Below are positions 8,927-17,809 of a DNA stretch of 64,000 bases, piece after piece. The stretch lies in NCBI RefSeq assembly GCF_018343515.1, contig NZ_JAGYPD010000003.1:388116-452115 (forward strand). The letters run 5' to 3'. The notes under the pieces were generated by a model. That model worked only from the letters and a program-made list of their open reading frames with translations. It was not told the origin of the DNA and ran no database searches. Position numbers and translations under genes: made by a program. Position 1 is the stretch's first letter. The number at the start of each line of letters is the position of its first letter. Origin of the DNA: Bacillus sp. FJAT-50079. Lineage in GTDB: Bacteria > Bacillota > Bacilli > Bacillales > Bacillaceae_C.

Positions 8927-10420
8927 TTAAAAAGGATATTTCCTATCCACTGTTTGAATCGATACCCATTTTGTCTCTGTAAATTCCTCCACGACCCACG
9001 GATTTCCAAATCGTCCTAAGCCGCTAGCTTTTGTTCCGCCGAAAGGAATATTTGGAGCATCATTAACCGTTTGGTCGTTAATATGTGTCATGCCGCTTTC
9101 TATTTGCAATGCTAAAGTTTGTCCGCGTTGCAGATCGCTAGTAAAAATGGAGGAACTTAAACCATATTCCGTGTCATTGGCAATTTGAATGGCTTCTTCA
9201 TCAGATTCTGCTTTAATAATCGTTGCGATCGGGGCAAATAATTCGGTTTGTGCTAATGGACTGGAGTTGTCTACATCCGTAATTACGTATGGGGTTAGTA
9301 CATTTCCAATACGCTGTCCTTCAAGGGCAACAGTTGCTCCTTGTTGCTTTGCTCTTTCAATATAGCTCAAAGCTTTTTCAATCTGTGTTTCATTTATTAA
9401 TGGACCGATAATTGTATTTGGATCACTTGGGTCCCCGTATGTTAATGACTTCGCTCGTTCAATGAAAGCTTCTATAAATTGGTCATATACATTCTCGTTA
9501 ACAATGATTCTATTAATAATCATGCAAATTTGCCCTTGATGAATAAACTTGCCAAAAATCGCCGCATTAACCGCTTGTTCAACATTAGCGTCTGATAATA
9601 CAATAAATGGACTATTTCCTCCTAGCTCAAGCGCAACCCGCTTTAAATTCCTTCCCGCAAGCGCGCCAATATGGCGGCCAACTGCTGAAGATCCGGTAAA
9701 ACCGATTAATTTCGTATGTTTATTTGTTAACATACTGTCACCAATCTCTGGAATATCAGTCAATACAACATTTAGCACCCCGTTAGGTAGACCGGCATAT
9801 TCGAACGCTTTTGCAATAATAGAGCCGCCTGAAAAGGCTACTTGAATGTCGGGCTTATGAACAACACTGTTTCCTAAAGCAATCGCGGGTGCGATCGTTC
9901 GCATGGACAAGTTTAACGGAAAGTTGAAAGGGGATATCGATGAAATGACCCCAAGCGGCAGCCGATGAATGTGATGAGTTTTTTCGGCAGTGCCCGAAAC
10001 TTCCCGTACTTTTTCGAGTTCATCTGCGTATTTGATCGATTCCTCCAAAAATTCCATTGCAAGATGTAGTTCAACACTAGATTTTAATATCGTGCCGCCT
10101 GTTTCGTGAACGAGTAATTCAATGATTTCTTCACGATTCACGGTAAAGTACTCCATTGCCTTCCGGAGAACTGCTTTTCTTTCATCTGCGGAAGTTTGTC
10201 CCCATGTTTTTTGTGCATTATTTGCTAATTCAAATGTATCTTCTACTTGTTCAGCAGTCGCCAATTTTACAGACGAAATGACAGAACGGTCATAAGGGTT
10301 CACAATGTCATAAGTCCGATCACTGTTTCCTTCTGTCCATATACCATTAATATAGCTTTTGTTTAATACATTTTTACACTGGGAGAGTAAACTGGATTTT
10401 ACCTCTTGATAATTTTGCAT
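8927..10420 (-). CDS. Aldehyde dehydrogenase, aromatic aldehyde type (vanillin/benzaldehyde dehydrogenase-like)
   Basis: 497 aa counted from an ATG that has an AAAGGAG site 7 nt upstream; a longer frame exists but lacks such a site. NAD-binding Rossmann motifs (GFTGSSAVGRH), the general base Glu265 (LELGGNSPF) and catalytic Cys299 (HQGQICM) are present. It oxidises an aldehyde to the acid with NAD(P). The sequence style and its place beside aromatic acid genes suggest a benzaldehyde- or vanillin-type substrate that would feed 4-hydroxybenzoate or similar acids into the island. A candidate operator lies about 110 bp upstream. Confidence 0.88.
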   Translation of the reverse strand: MQNYQEVKSSLLSQCKNVLNKSYINGIWTEGNSDRTYDIVNPYDRSVISSVKLATAEQVEDTFELANNAQKTWGQTSADERKAVLRKAMEYFTVNREEIIELLVHETGGTILKSSVELHLAMEFLEESIKYADELEKVREVSGTAEKTHHIHRLPLGVISSISPFNFPLNLSMRTIAPAIALGNSVVHKPDIQVAFSGGSIIAKAFEYAGLPNGVLNVVLTDIPEIGDSMLTNKHTKLIGFTGSSAVGRHIGALAGRNLKRVALELGGNSPFIVLSDANVEQAVNAAIFGKFIHQGQICMIINRIIVNENVYDQFIEAFIERAKSLTYGDPSDPNTIIGPLINETQIEKALSYIERAKQQGATVALEGQRIGNVLTPYVITDVDNSSPLAQTELFAPIATIIKAESDEEAIQIANDTEYGLSSSIFTSDLQRGQTLALQIESGMTHINDQTVNDAPNIPFGGTKASGLGRFGNPWVVEEFTETKWVSIQTVDRKYPF

Positions 10421-10526
10421 GTAAATACTCCTTTCATTTATTGGTAGCGCTGTCATTTTAATTGGGCTTGTCTAAGTAGCTAGTATCTTAAATATAAAGT
10501 TCTTTCAGCCGAGCGTATAGGTTACT

Positions 10527-10543
10527 GTTGCTCTAGACGCAAT
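10527..10543 (-). promoter_or_regulatory. Candidate IclR-type operator, copy 1 (GTTGC-N7-GCAAT)
   Basis: GTTGC-TCTAGAC-GCAAT lies between the amidohydrolase and aldehyde dehydrogenase genes. On the minus strand it overlaps a possible -35 (TTGCGT) placed 17 bp before TATACG. The same arm sequence and 7-bp spacing occur at 12439, 17715 and 25215. Confidence 0.5.
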
Positions 10544-10558
10544 TTCAACAAAAATATT

Positions 10559-11500
10559 TTATTCGAATAACAGTGTTTGAATCGCTTTTTTATCGCCAAT
10601 TTTTGGCGGCCATTGAGCTAAATCAAAAGGGAAATCAGATCCAGGAACGACTCGCTCTGCGCCGACCGTTTTTACTAAAAAATCGATGCTGTCTTCATTC
10701 CATAGGACGTTGTCATACCAAAATCGCTTTGCATACTCGCTTGGTGGTGCTTGTAAATTGGCAGAAACTGCTTTCCATTGTTCAAATCCTTTATCCATCC
10801 TTCCTAGTTGATAAGGAAGGAACCCGCCTCCATGGGCAAATAATAGTTTTACATTTGGATATGTATCTATGAATCCACTCAATAATAAATCTGTTGCACA
10901 AACAGTCGTCTCCCAGGGGACTCCTATTAAATTGGGCATCATTCTTCTTTTTAGCCGAGGATCTTCGCTTAAAAGTGGATGAATAAATACAATCGCTTTT
11001 AACTTGTTTGCTTCCTCAAAAAACGGTTTAAAAAAGTCATCTGATAACATATGTCCAGGTAATCCCGGTCCAATAACTACTCCGTTTAATCCACTTTTCA
11101 TCACGTCTTGTAATATCATAGCAGCCTTCTCCGGATGCTGAAGGGGAACGGTGCCAAGTGCCGAAAAAAGATCATATGAAGATTCAGTGATTTGGGACAG
11201 TGCATTATTATATACTTGTGAAAGCTCATTTGTAAGTGAGAGTTCAGCATCATACATAAAAAGCTGCGGAATTGGTGAGATCAAAGAATGCGTAATTCCA
11301 GCCTTTCCCTGTTCTTCTTTGTACAAAGACAAGTCGATAAACGTTTGTTTAAGCTCAAATCCCCATTTCTCATTGACGATTAAAAATTCATTTGTTGCTG
11401 ACTCTTTCTTCGTCCATTTTGCATTTGCTTTTTTCTGATTGTCTTTTAGCCAAGTTAACACATCATTTGGAATGAAATGTGTATGGAAATCATGCATCAT
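10559..11500 (-). CDS. Amidohydrolase of the ACMSD family, probable ring-cleavage-product decarboxylase (PraH-like)
   Basis: 313 aa from the ATG that follows an AAGGGG site. The metal-binding HTH (His6, His8), IFIHP, FAHGGGF and GSDFPF motifs define amidohydrolase family 2, whose members include 2-amino-3-carboxymuconate-6-semialdehyde decarboxylase and gamma-resorcylate decarboxylase. In the protocatechuate 2,3-cleavage pathway an enzyme of this role (PraH) decarboxylates 5-carboxy-2-hydroxymuconate-6-semialdehyde to 2-hydroxymuconate semialdehyde, and every other pra step is present here. That assignment is inference. Direct decarboxylation of a hydroxybenzoate is the main alternative. It is co-transcribed with the IclR gene (17-bp gap). 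Confidence 0.8.
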   Translation of the reverse strand: MMHDFHTHFIPNDVLTWLKDNQKKANAKWTKKESATNEFLIVNEKWGFELKQTFIDLSLYKEEQGKAGITHSLISPIPQLFMYDAELSLTNELSQVYNNALSQITESSYDLFSALGTVPLQHPEKAAMILQDVMKSGLNGVVIGPGLPGHMLSDDFFKPFFEEANKLKAIVFIHPLLSEDPRLKRRMMPNLIGVPWETTVCATDLLLSGFIDTYPNVKLLFAHGGGFLPYQLGRMDKGFEQWKAVSANLQAPPSEYAKRFWYDNVLWNEDSIDFLVKTVGAERVVPGSDFPFDLAQWPPKIGDKKAIQTLLFE

Positions 11501-11517
11501 TATTTGCCCCTTTTCTT

Positions 11518-12294
11518 TTAATTCCAATAGCCTAATCGACTTGAAACATCAGCACTTGCTTGCATAACTTGTTTGGCGATTCTCTGAAGTTTATCGCCAT
11601 ATATTCGTTGTTTAGGACCGACGACGGATAGAGCAGCAACTACCTGACCTTTGTAATTATAAACAGGTGCAGCGACTGAGTTTACTCCTTCGGTGAATTC
11701 TTCGATACTGAAAGTGTAACCATTTTTTCGTATTTGTCGTAAATGTTGACGAAGTTTCTGTGGATCGGTAATGGTGTTTTTGGTGAATGGTTGCAGTCCT
11801 TTTTGAATGATGGTTTCGGTTACATCGTCATTAGAGTAAGCGAGCAATATTTTCCCTGAGCTAGTACAATAGGTTGGATTTCTTTTTCCGACATGTGTTA
11901 AAAAACGTACCGGATGGTTACATTCCACTTTTTGCAAATATATCACTTCATAATTATCTAAAATGGATATATGGCTCGTTTCCCCGCTCGTTTCCACGAG
12001 CTTATTTAAGACAGGCATCGACTCCTTATATATATCCATCGTACTATTAACAACACCGCCTAATGAAACGATCGATAAACCAAGTCTATATTTTTGTGTT
12101 TCGGGATCTTTAAATACAAAGCCTTCATTTGCTAAAGTCGCCATTGTTCTGCTTACTGTACTTTTATTGATTCCAAGCGACTGTGATAAATCGCTCACTT
12201 TTTTCTCGGGCTCATCCATTGAAAAACTCCGTAAAATTCTTAGAGCATTTCTTACTGACGATAATTGATTTCCTCCTTGCTTTTTTGTCGGCAA
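11518..12294 (-). CDS. IclR-family transcriptional regulator (PraR-like)
   Basis: 258 aa from a TTG start with a GAGGAG site. The N-terminal winged helix (about residues 14-75, with KVSDLSQSLGINKSTVSRTMATL as the helix-turn-helix region) is followed by the IclR effector domain containing SSGKILLAY and a late GPKQRIY-type motif. IclR proteins govern many aromatic-acid pathways, and the Paenibacillus pra operon has an IclR-type repressor. It is divergent from the CocE-type hydrolase gene, and a candidate operator lies in the shared intergenic region. The effector is probably an aromatic acid such as 4-hydroxybenzoate or protocatechuate, by inference. Confidence 0.92.
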   Translation of the reverse strand: MPTKKQGGNQLSSVRNALRILRSFSMDEPEKKVSDLSQSLGINKSTVSRTMATLANEGFVFKDPETQKYRLGLSIVSLGGVVNSTMDIYKESMPVLNKLVETSGETSHISILDNYEVIYLQKVECNHPVRFLTHVGKRNPTYCTSSGKILLAYSNDDVTETIIQKGLQPFTKNTITDPQKLRQHLRQIRKNGYTFSIEEFTEGVNSVAAPVYNYKGQVVAALSVVGPKQRIYGDKLQRIAKQVMQASADVSSRLGYWN

Positions 12295-12438
12295 ACGACT
12301 TCTCCTCCTCTCAATTTGTGTTTCATTAGGAAAAACATAGTTGCCCTATATTAGACAGCAAAGGTGGAAATTGTCAATAGTAGTATGCTGAATATTTTAA
12401 ATGTTATGAGTTTAATGGAGGAAAATTATTTTTAGTTC

Positions 12439-12455
12439 GTTTCACCTAGCGCAAC
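12439..12455 (-). promoter_or_regulatory. Candidate IclR-type operator, copy 2 (GTTGC-N7-GAAAC)
   Basis: On the minus strand GTTGC-GCTAGGT-GAAAC. It sits in the 307-bp divergent region between the IclR gene (start at 12294) and the hydrolase gene (start at 12602), so one protein bound here could control both directions. The rest of this region holds no gene; -10-like AT-rich stretches are present but no strong promoter stands out. Confidence 0.5.
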
Positions 12456-12601
12456 AATAAGGTTGTGGGGGAAAAGATTCGTTGATATTCTAATATTGCG
12501 AAAAGATAGTAAATTTAATTCGGGAGGTGGCTCACGGATAGTTTCATATTGAAATCCTACTTTAAATTGTTAAACCTTTATAGAAAAAAAGGAGGGACAG
12601 G

Positions 12602-14362
12602 GTGCTGAAACAAGTGAAAGATCGATTTATGCGGATAGAAGTAGTTGATGGTATGCGTATTATGTGGCAAGTCCCGATTACGATGAAGGACGGAAACGTG
12701 TTGCGAGCGGATGTATTTCTTCCAATTGAGAAAGGGGCTTATCCAACAATTATGAACTACGGTCCTTATGCAAAAGGGCAATCTTTTCAGGAAGGATACG
12801 AAGGTCAATGGAACCGGATGGTCGAGGATTTCCCGGAGATTATGGAAGATACGACGAATAAATACCAAAACTGGGAAGCGACTGACCCAGAGAGGTGGGT
12901 TCCTCATGGATATGCAATCATTCGGGTTGATTCTCGTGGGGCAGGTTGGTCTGAAGGGATTCAGGAATTCTGGTCAAAAAAGGAAATTCATGATTTTTAT
13001 GAATGTATTGAATGGGCAGCTATTCAGTCTTGGAGTAACGGCAACATTGGATTATTAGGTATATCTTATTACGCGGCAAATCAGTGGCTGGTAGCTGCAA
13101 TGCAACCACCACACTTAAAAGCAATGATTCCGTGGGAGGGAACGTCTGATTGGTATCGAGAACTTTTCTACCATGGAGGCATTAGATGTACATTCCTTGA
13201 TAGCTGGGTTCCTAGACAATTGCCTATGCAGCATGGATATGGAAGTCGAGCTAGGAAAAACCCGAATACATGGGAATCAATTGCAGGTCCAGCAACTTTT
13301 TCAGAAGAGGAGCTTTATCGAAATCGGAAGGATGTTGTAGCTGATGTAAAAGCCCATCCCCTTTTTGATGAATATTATGAGGAGACCAAGGTTGATTGGT
13401 CGAAGGTAACAGTGCCGTTTCTCTCAGCGGCCAACTGGGGTGGACAAGGTTTACATCTACGGGGAAATATAGAAGGGTATTTGCAAGCGGCGTCTGAGCA
13501 GAAATGGCTCGAGGTTCACGGATTAGAGCATTGGACTCATTTTTATACGCCGTATGGAGTAGAATTGCAAAAACGATTTTTTGATTATTTCCTAAAGGAT
13601 GAAAAAAACGATTGGGACAAAGAGCCTAGAGTACGTATTCAGGTTAGGCATATTAATAATCAATTTGTTGAGCGTACTGAAGCTGAGTGGCCAATACCGA
13701 GAACAAAATGGACGAAGTATTTCTTAGATGCAGGCGAGAATGTTTTGAAAAAAGATGCTCCACAACTTGCTGCATCAGCGACTTATATGGCATTGAATGA
13801 AAGCGTTACCTTCGTCGCGCCGAAAATGGAGGAAGAGATTGAAATAACGGGTCCGCTTGCGGCTAAACTTTTTATAAGCTCAGAAACAACGGACGCTGAT
13901 CTTTTTTTAACCTTACGTCTCTTTTCTCCAACAGATGAGGAAGTAATTTTTCGAGGAGCTATGGACGCACATACTCCGGTAGCTCAAGGATGGTTACGTG
14001 CTTCACATCGTAAACTGGATGAGGAAAAAACTTTACCATATCGTCCATATTATACACATAGGGAGATTAATCTCCTTGAACCTGGAAAAATCTATGAATT
14101 GGATATAGAGATATGGCCAACATCTATCGTAATCCCTAAGGGGTATCGGTTGGCACTTACGATTGGAGGAAAAGATTATGAGTATGGAGGTGAAATCAAG
14201 GAGGAAACGAGAAAATTTCATCGTTACCCGTCCCGAGGATGCGGACCATTTTTACATAACGACACGAACAATCGGCCGCCAGAAATTTACGGACGGGGGG
14301 TCACAATTTATACGGGAGGGGAAAGAAATTCCTATCTTTTATTGCCGATTATTCCGGAATGA
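12602..14362 (+). CDS. CocE/NonD-family alpha/beta hydrolase
   Basis: 586 aa from a GTG start behind GGAGGGA. An N-terminal X-Pro dipeptidyl-peptidase S15-like alpha/beta hydrolase domain carries the nucleophile Ser155 in GISYYAANQW and a probable catalytic His near residue 310 (HGLEHWTHFY). The C-terminal half is the jelly-roll domain of CocE-type esterases. It should hydrolyse an ester or amide. First gene of the rightward unit and next to catechol 2,3-dioxygenase, it may release an aromatic acid or phenol from a conjugate. The substrate is unknown, and it is not the HMS hydrolase (XylF/DmpD) of classical meta operons. Confidence 0.85.
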   Translation: MLKQVKDRFMRIEVVDGMRIMWQVPITMKDGNVLRADVFLPIEKGAYPTIMNYGPYAKGQSFQEGYEGQWNRMVEDFPEIMEDTTNKYQNWEATDPERWVPHGYAIIRVDSRGAGWSEGIQEFWSKKEIHDFYECIEWAAIQSWSNGNIGLLGISYYAANQWLVAAMQPPHLKAMIPWEGTSDWYRELFYHGGIRCTFLDSWVPRQLPMQHGYGSRARKNPNTWESIAGPATFSEEELYRNRKDVVADVKAHPLFDEYYEETKVDWSKVTVPFLSAANWGGQGLHLRGNIEGYLQAASEQKWLEVHGLEHWTHFYTPYGVELQKRFFDYFLKDEKNDWDKEPRVRIQVRHINNQFVERTEAEWPIPRTKWTKYFLDAGENVLKKDAPQLAASATYMALNESVTFVAPKMEEEIEITGPLAAKLFISSETTDADLFLTLRLFSPTDEEVIFRGAMDAHTPVAQGWLRASHRKLDEEKTLPYRPYYTHREINLLEPGKIYELDIEIWPTSIVIPKGYRLALTIGGKDYEYGGEIKEETRKFHRYPSRGCGPFLHNDTNNRPPEIYGRGVTIYTGGERNSYLLLPIIPE

Positions 14363-14416
14363 TTACTGGCTTTTGGGTAAGAAGTTGCAAAATCAATAGT
14401 AGGAGGGAAAATAAAC

Positions 14417-15448
14417 GTGCAAAAGTATAAACCAGTCTTTTCATACAAATCGCCCCAAGAAGTAGAAATGGTTGGTCGTTTTGAAGAACCCATTTTTGAT
14501 GTTGCACAACTAGCCCATGTGGAGATTTTTTCGCCTAAGCCAGAAGAAACGGTAAATTTTTTCACTCAACTGCTAGGTATGGAAGTGACGGGACGTGCAG
14601 GGCAATCGGTTTATCTTAGAGCATATGAAGATCATTATCATCACACTTTAAAAATAACGGAAGATCATCAGGCAGGGCTTGGACATGCTAGTTGGCGAGC
14701 GACCTCCCCACAAGCATTGGTACGTAGGGTCAACGCCATAAAGGAAAGTGGTTTAGGGATTGGATGGATAGAAGGTGATCTTGGGCATGGTCCAGCCTAT
14801 CAGTTTACGACTCCTGATGGACATCTTATGGAAATATTATGGGATGTCGAATATAACGAGGTGTCGGAAGAGCAGAAAACTGTGCTTTTGAATCGCGCTT
14901 CAAAGCGGCCAAATCGAGGTGTTCCAGTTCGCCGAATTGATCATATTAACTTGATGGCATCTAACCCAGAAAAAAATTCGAAATTTATGATGGACACATT
15001 AGGATTCCGTTTGACTGAGAAAATAGTTGACGAGTCTGGCTATATCCTTGGCACATGGCTCAGTGTTTCCAATCTTGTTCACGAAACGGCGTTTATGAAT
15101 GATCCTACTGGTTTACAGGGAAGATTTCATCACATTTGTTATTGGTATGGGACCCCGCAACATCTTTATGATATTGCCGATTTATGTAAGGAAAATGATA
15201 TTTTCATAGAATTAGGACCGAGAAAGCATTCGATCAGCCAAGCGCACTGTTTATATGTGTATGAGCCAGGAGGAAATCGTGTGGAATTGTTTGGAGATGC
15301 GGGCTATTTGATTTTTGATCCCGCTTGGAAACCGGTTGTTTGGGATGATTTGGAGACGGTTTCCGCAAGGGGAATTGGAGCAGGATTTACAGAGTCTTAT
15401 TGGGTTTATGGAACGCCACGGGAAGTGACTATCGCGGTAGAAAAATAA
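14417..15448 (+). CDS. Catechol 2,3-dioxygenase (type I extradiol, VOC fold)
   Basis: 343 aa from a GTG start with AGGAGGGA. Two VOC modules: the N-terminal one is non-catalytic ([14 protein letters not shown]), and the C-terminal one carries the iron ligands His176 (RRIDHIN), a His in [10 protein letters not shown] (238/239) and Glu290 (GNRVELFGD). The phrases [14 protein letters not shown] and [17 protein letters not shown] strongly resemble Geobacillus/Bacillus PheB-type enzymes. It cleaves catechol to 2-hydroxymuconate semialdehyde, the substrate of the dehydrogenase encoded at 17810. It is unrelated in fold to the second extradiol enzyme at 23081. Confidence 0.92.
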   Translation: MQKYKPVFSYKSPQEVEMVGRFEEPIFDVAQLAHVEIFSPKPEETVNFFTQLLGMEVTGRAGQSVYLRAYEDHYHHTLKITEDHQAGLGHASWRATSPQALVRRVNAIKESGLGIGWIEGDLGHGPAYQFTTPDGHLMEILWDVEYNEVSEEQKTVLLNRASKRPNRGVPVRRIDHINLMASNPEKNSKFMMDTLGFRLTEKIVDESGYILGTWLSVSNLVHETAFMNDPTGLQGRFHHICYWYGTPQHLYDIADLCKENDIFIELGPRKHSISQAHCLYVYEPGGNRVELFGDAGYLIFDPAWKPVVWDDLETVSARGIGAGFTESYWVYGTPREVTIAVEK

Positions 15449-15499
15449 TACATGTAGCAGTGCAATTTTTCAAAAAAAAAGAAAAGGAAGTGATTATTG

Positions 15500-16783
15500 A
15501 TGAAGGATCCACTAAAGCAATCGTTTTTTCGGTATGAAAATGCTATTGTTCTTATGATGTTCTTTACGTTTGGGATTGTTTTTATGGAAAGATTAAGTAT
15601 CGTGTTCTTATTCCCGTTTATTGGACCAGATTTAAATTTAACGAATGCGGATTTAGGAATGATCGTATCTGTCCTTGCCGTTACTTGGGCGCTATCGGGA
15701 TGGGTGTTTAGTGCGCTATCCGATGTGATTGGGTCCAAGAGAAAAGTGCTTCTTCCTGCAACATTAATATTTTCGCTCTGCTCGTTTTTATCTGGAATGG
15801 TAGGCAATCTTTGGAGTATGATGTTTGTTCGCGGTGCAATGGGGCTAGCGGAAGGCCCAGTGCTGCCGATTGCGCAGGCTACAGTTTTGGCGGAATCAAC
15901 TCCAAAACGTCGCGGGTTTAATGCTGGCTTCATGCAAAGCTCAGTCGGGCTGATTGGCTCAACGTTAACCCCAATTATTGTTGTAGCCATTGCAACCCAG
16001 CTATCTTGGCAATGGGCATTTTATATCGCTGGTATTCCTGGATTGATCATGTTTCTTCTACTTGCTAAGTACATGCGCGAGCCGAAAAATATGGAAGCAG
16101 AGAAAGGGCAAAAACGAAAAAAGATTACGAAACAGGAATATATTGAAATTTATAAAAATCGCAATACATTATTATGCACATTGATCTCGATTGTTTTCAT
16201 GACATGGTTATTCGTATTTACAACTTTTGCTCCGGTATATCTTACTTCCAAAGGATACACGGCTGGAGAAATGGGATTGATTATGGCTGCGCTTGGATTT
16301 GGTTCATTTGTATGGGGATTTGGAGGTCCAGCCATCTCCGATAAAATTGGAAGAAAACCAACGTTAATTATTTTTAGTTTAATTGCATGTCTTTCGCCGC
16401 TCGTTTTGGCATTAATACAGGGATCACTTGCTGTTATGATGCTGCTCGGTTTCCTAACTGCTGTTGGACAGGCGTGCTTCCCATTATTTATGGCTATTAT
16501 TCCAGGCGAATCAATGCCAGCAATCTTAGCTGCTAGTGCGATTTCTGTCACGCAACTTGTTGGGGAAATATTTGGTGGCGCAATTATGCCAATAATCGCA
16601 GGAATTGCCGCAGATGCATGGGGATTAGAAGCTCCTCTCTATATTGCTTTTGCGGGTGCTTTAATCGCGGCTTTCATTGCACTTGGTATTAAAGAAACCG
16701 CGCCAATCAAACTGCAAAAACTTCAAGTACCTCAGCCGGTGATCGCCGTAGGAGCGGAGCAAAATATAAAACAAATAGAATGA
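15500..16783 (+). CDS. MFS transporter, probable aromatic acid/anion carrier
   Basis: 427 aa with twelve predicted membrane helices. The A-like motif after helix 2 (SALSDVIGSKRK) and its repeat in the second half (PAISDKIGRKP) identify the major facilitator superfamily. The ATG is preferred over the TTG three bases earlier by distance from AAGGAAG. Lying between an aromatic ring-cleavage gene and an isochorismatase-like gene, it probably imports the substrate of this sub-cluster by proton symport. The exact solute is not visible. Confidence 0.85.
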   Translation: MKDPLKQSFFRYENAIVLMMFFTFGIVFMERLSIVFLFPFIGPDLNLTNADLGMIVSVLAVTWALSGWVFSALSDVIGSKRKVLLPATLIFSLCSFLSGMVGNLWSMMFVRGAMGLAEGPVLPIAQATVLAESTPKRRGFNAGFMQSSVGLIGSTLTPIIVVAIATQLSWQWAFYIAGIPGLIMFLLLAKYMREPKNMEAEKGQKRKKITKQEYIEIYKNRNTLLCTLISIVFMTWLFVFTTFAPVYLTSKGYTAGEMGLIMAALGFGSFVWGFGGPAISDKIGRKPTLIIFSLIACLSPLVLALIQGSLAVMMLLGFLTAVGQACFPLFMAIIPGESMPAILAASAISVTQLVGEIFGGAIMPIIAGIAADAWGLEAPLYIAFAGALIAAFIALGIKETAPIKLQKLQVPQPVIAVGAEQNIKQIE

Positions 16784-16797
16784 TGTAAGCGCTTTTA
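16783..16797 (+). promoter_or_regulatory. cre-like site (one mismatch)
   Basis: ATGTAAGCGCTTTTA matches WTGNAARCGNWWWCA at 14 of 15 positions. It overlaps the MFS stop codon and lies 209 bp before the next gene, so it could mediate glucose repression of that gene. The rest of 16798-17005 shows only AT-rich sequence. Confidence 0.4.
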
Positions 16798-17005
16798 CGA
16801 TCGGGTGCTAGGAAAATTTACTTTGTCTAAGAAGATGAACTCATCCAATAAAAAATAAGGGAATCGCTGAATTCATATTTGGTATAGGGAGATATGCTAC
16901 GACAGCTAAGATGCTTTCATCTCCTTTGCTAGGAATGATTTGCCGTCTTACATTTCAGAGTAATGGTGCAAGTGAAATAAAAATATGAAGAGGAGATGGA
17001 ATCGA

Positions 17006-17647
17006 ATGCCTTGGACTTTTGATGCAAATAAAGCGGTTTTGTTAGTCATTGATATGCAAAATGATTTTGTAAATGAAGGAGCTCCTATGGAAGTCCCTAT
17101 GGCGAGGGAGTTATTGCCTAATATGCAGCGCATTGTGCAACGTTGCCGCGAAGAAAATATACCGATAATCTATTCTCAACATACATTATGGGATCATACA
17201 GAGATTTCTGCATTGGAAACGGCTTATAATCCGAAGCTGCAAACGACGGGTTTGCGGAAAGGGACATACGGTGTTCAGATCATAGATGCGCTTGCTCCCC
17301 AGCCTAATGAGACGGTCATTGAAAAGCATCGCTATGATGCTTTCCACAACACTTCCCTTGAAACAGTGATTAACAATATTCGCGGTATGAATACAGTCGA
17401 TACCGTTATTATTATTGGTACAGTTACAAATATTTGTTGTGAATCTACTGCGCGCAGTGCGTTTATGAGAGATTATAAAGTGTTGATGGTTAGCGATGCA
17501 AACGGAGGACTGGATGAAGAGTCACAAAAAGCAACATTAACGATTATAAAAAAAGTCTTTGGAAGAGTGATGAATACGGAGGAGTTAATTGAAGAAATAT
17601 CAAAACAGAATGTGGAGGCAAAACAAGGTGAAGAGACAATTGCTTAA
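17006..17647 (+). CDS. Isochorismatase-family cysteine hydrolase
   Basis: 213 aa, counted from the ATG that follows GAGGAGAT; an upstream in-frame ATG has no such site. The triad motifs of the family are present: Asp in LVIDMQNDFV, Lys in the GLRKGTYGVQ region and Cys in VTNICCESTAR with the usual cis-peptide GTVTN context. The family includes nicotinamidase, N-carbamoylsarcosine amidase, maleamate amidase and isochorismatase. In this island an amidase or imide-type step on an aromatic precursor is possible, but no specific reaction is supported. It ends at a strong terminator. Confidence 0.85.
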   Translation: MPWTFDANKAVLLVIDMQNDFVNEGAPMEVPMARELLPNMQRIVQRCREENIPIIYSQHTLWDHTEISALETAYNPKLQTTGLRKGTYGVQIIDALAPQPNETVIEKHRYDAFHNTSLETVINNIRGMNTVDTVIIIGTVTNICCESTARSAFMRDYKVLMVSDANGGLDEESQKATLTIIKKVFGRVMNTEELIEEISKQNVEAKQGEETIA

Positions 17648-17658
17648 GCATATGTGTA

Positions 17659-17694
17659 GAAAACAAGGTGAAGTCCCGCCTTGTTTTCTTTTTT
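17659..17694 (+). terminator. Terminator separating the two rightward aromatic units
   Basis: GAAAACAAGG (17659-17668) pairs with CCTTGTTTTC (17679-17688), followed by a T-rich run. Confidence 0.85.
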
Positions 17695-17713
17695 CTTGAA
17701 AATTATTTCCCTT

Positions 17714-17732
17714 TGTTGCTTCTGAAGCAACA
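17714..17732 (+). promoter_or_regulatory. Candidate IclR-type operator, copy 3 (perfect palindrome)
   Basis: TGTTGCTTC-T-GAAGCAACA is a perfect inverted repeat of 9-bp arms, with core GTTGC-TTCTGAA-GCAAC at 17715-17731, placed 78 bp before the meta-cleavage operon. It is the most symmetrical of the four copies. Confidence 0.6.
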
Positions 17733-17809
17733 GTGACGTTGTATACGCAATTTATAAGTGTTAACTTAATATTTAGAAAATAAAACCAATCATCAAGGGA
17801 GGATGTTTC

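Noticed and set aside
15406-15990. Leftward open frame of 194 codons across the dioxygenase and MFS genes
   Set aside because: It is antisense to two well-supported genes and its translation has no family features.
16783-16797. A definite CcpA control point for the isochorismatase gene
   Set aside because: The match is good, but the site overlaps the preceding stop codon and no promoter is identified near it; kept only as a low-confidence site.
17621-17690. Duplicated AAAACAAGGTGAAG as a mobile-element footprint
   Set aside because: The second copy is part of the terminator stem and the repeat is only about 14 bp, with no target duplication or transposase nearby.
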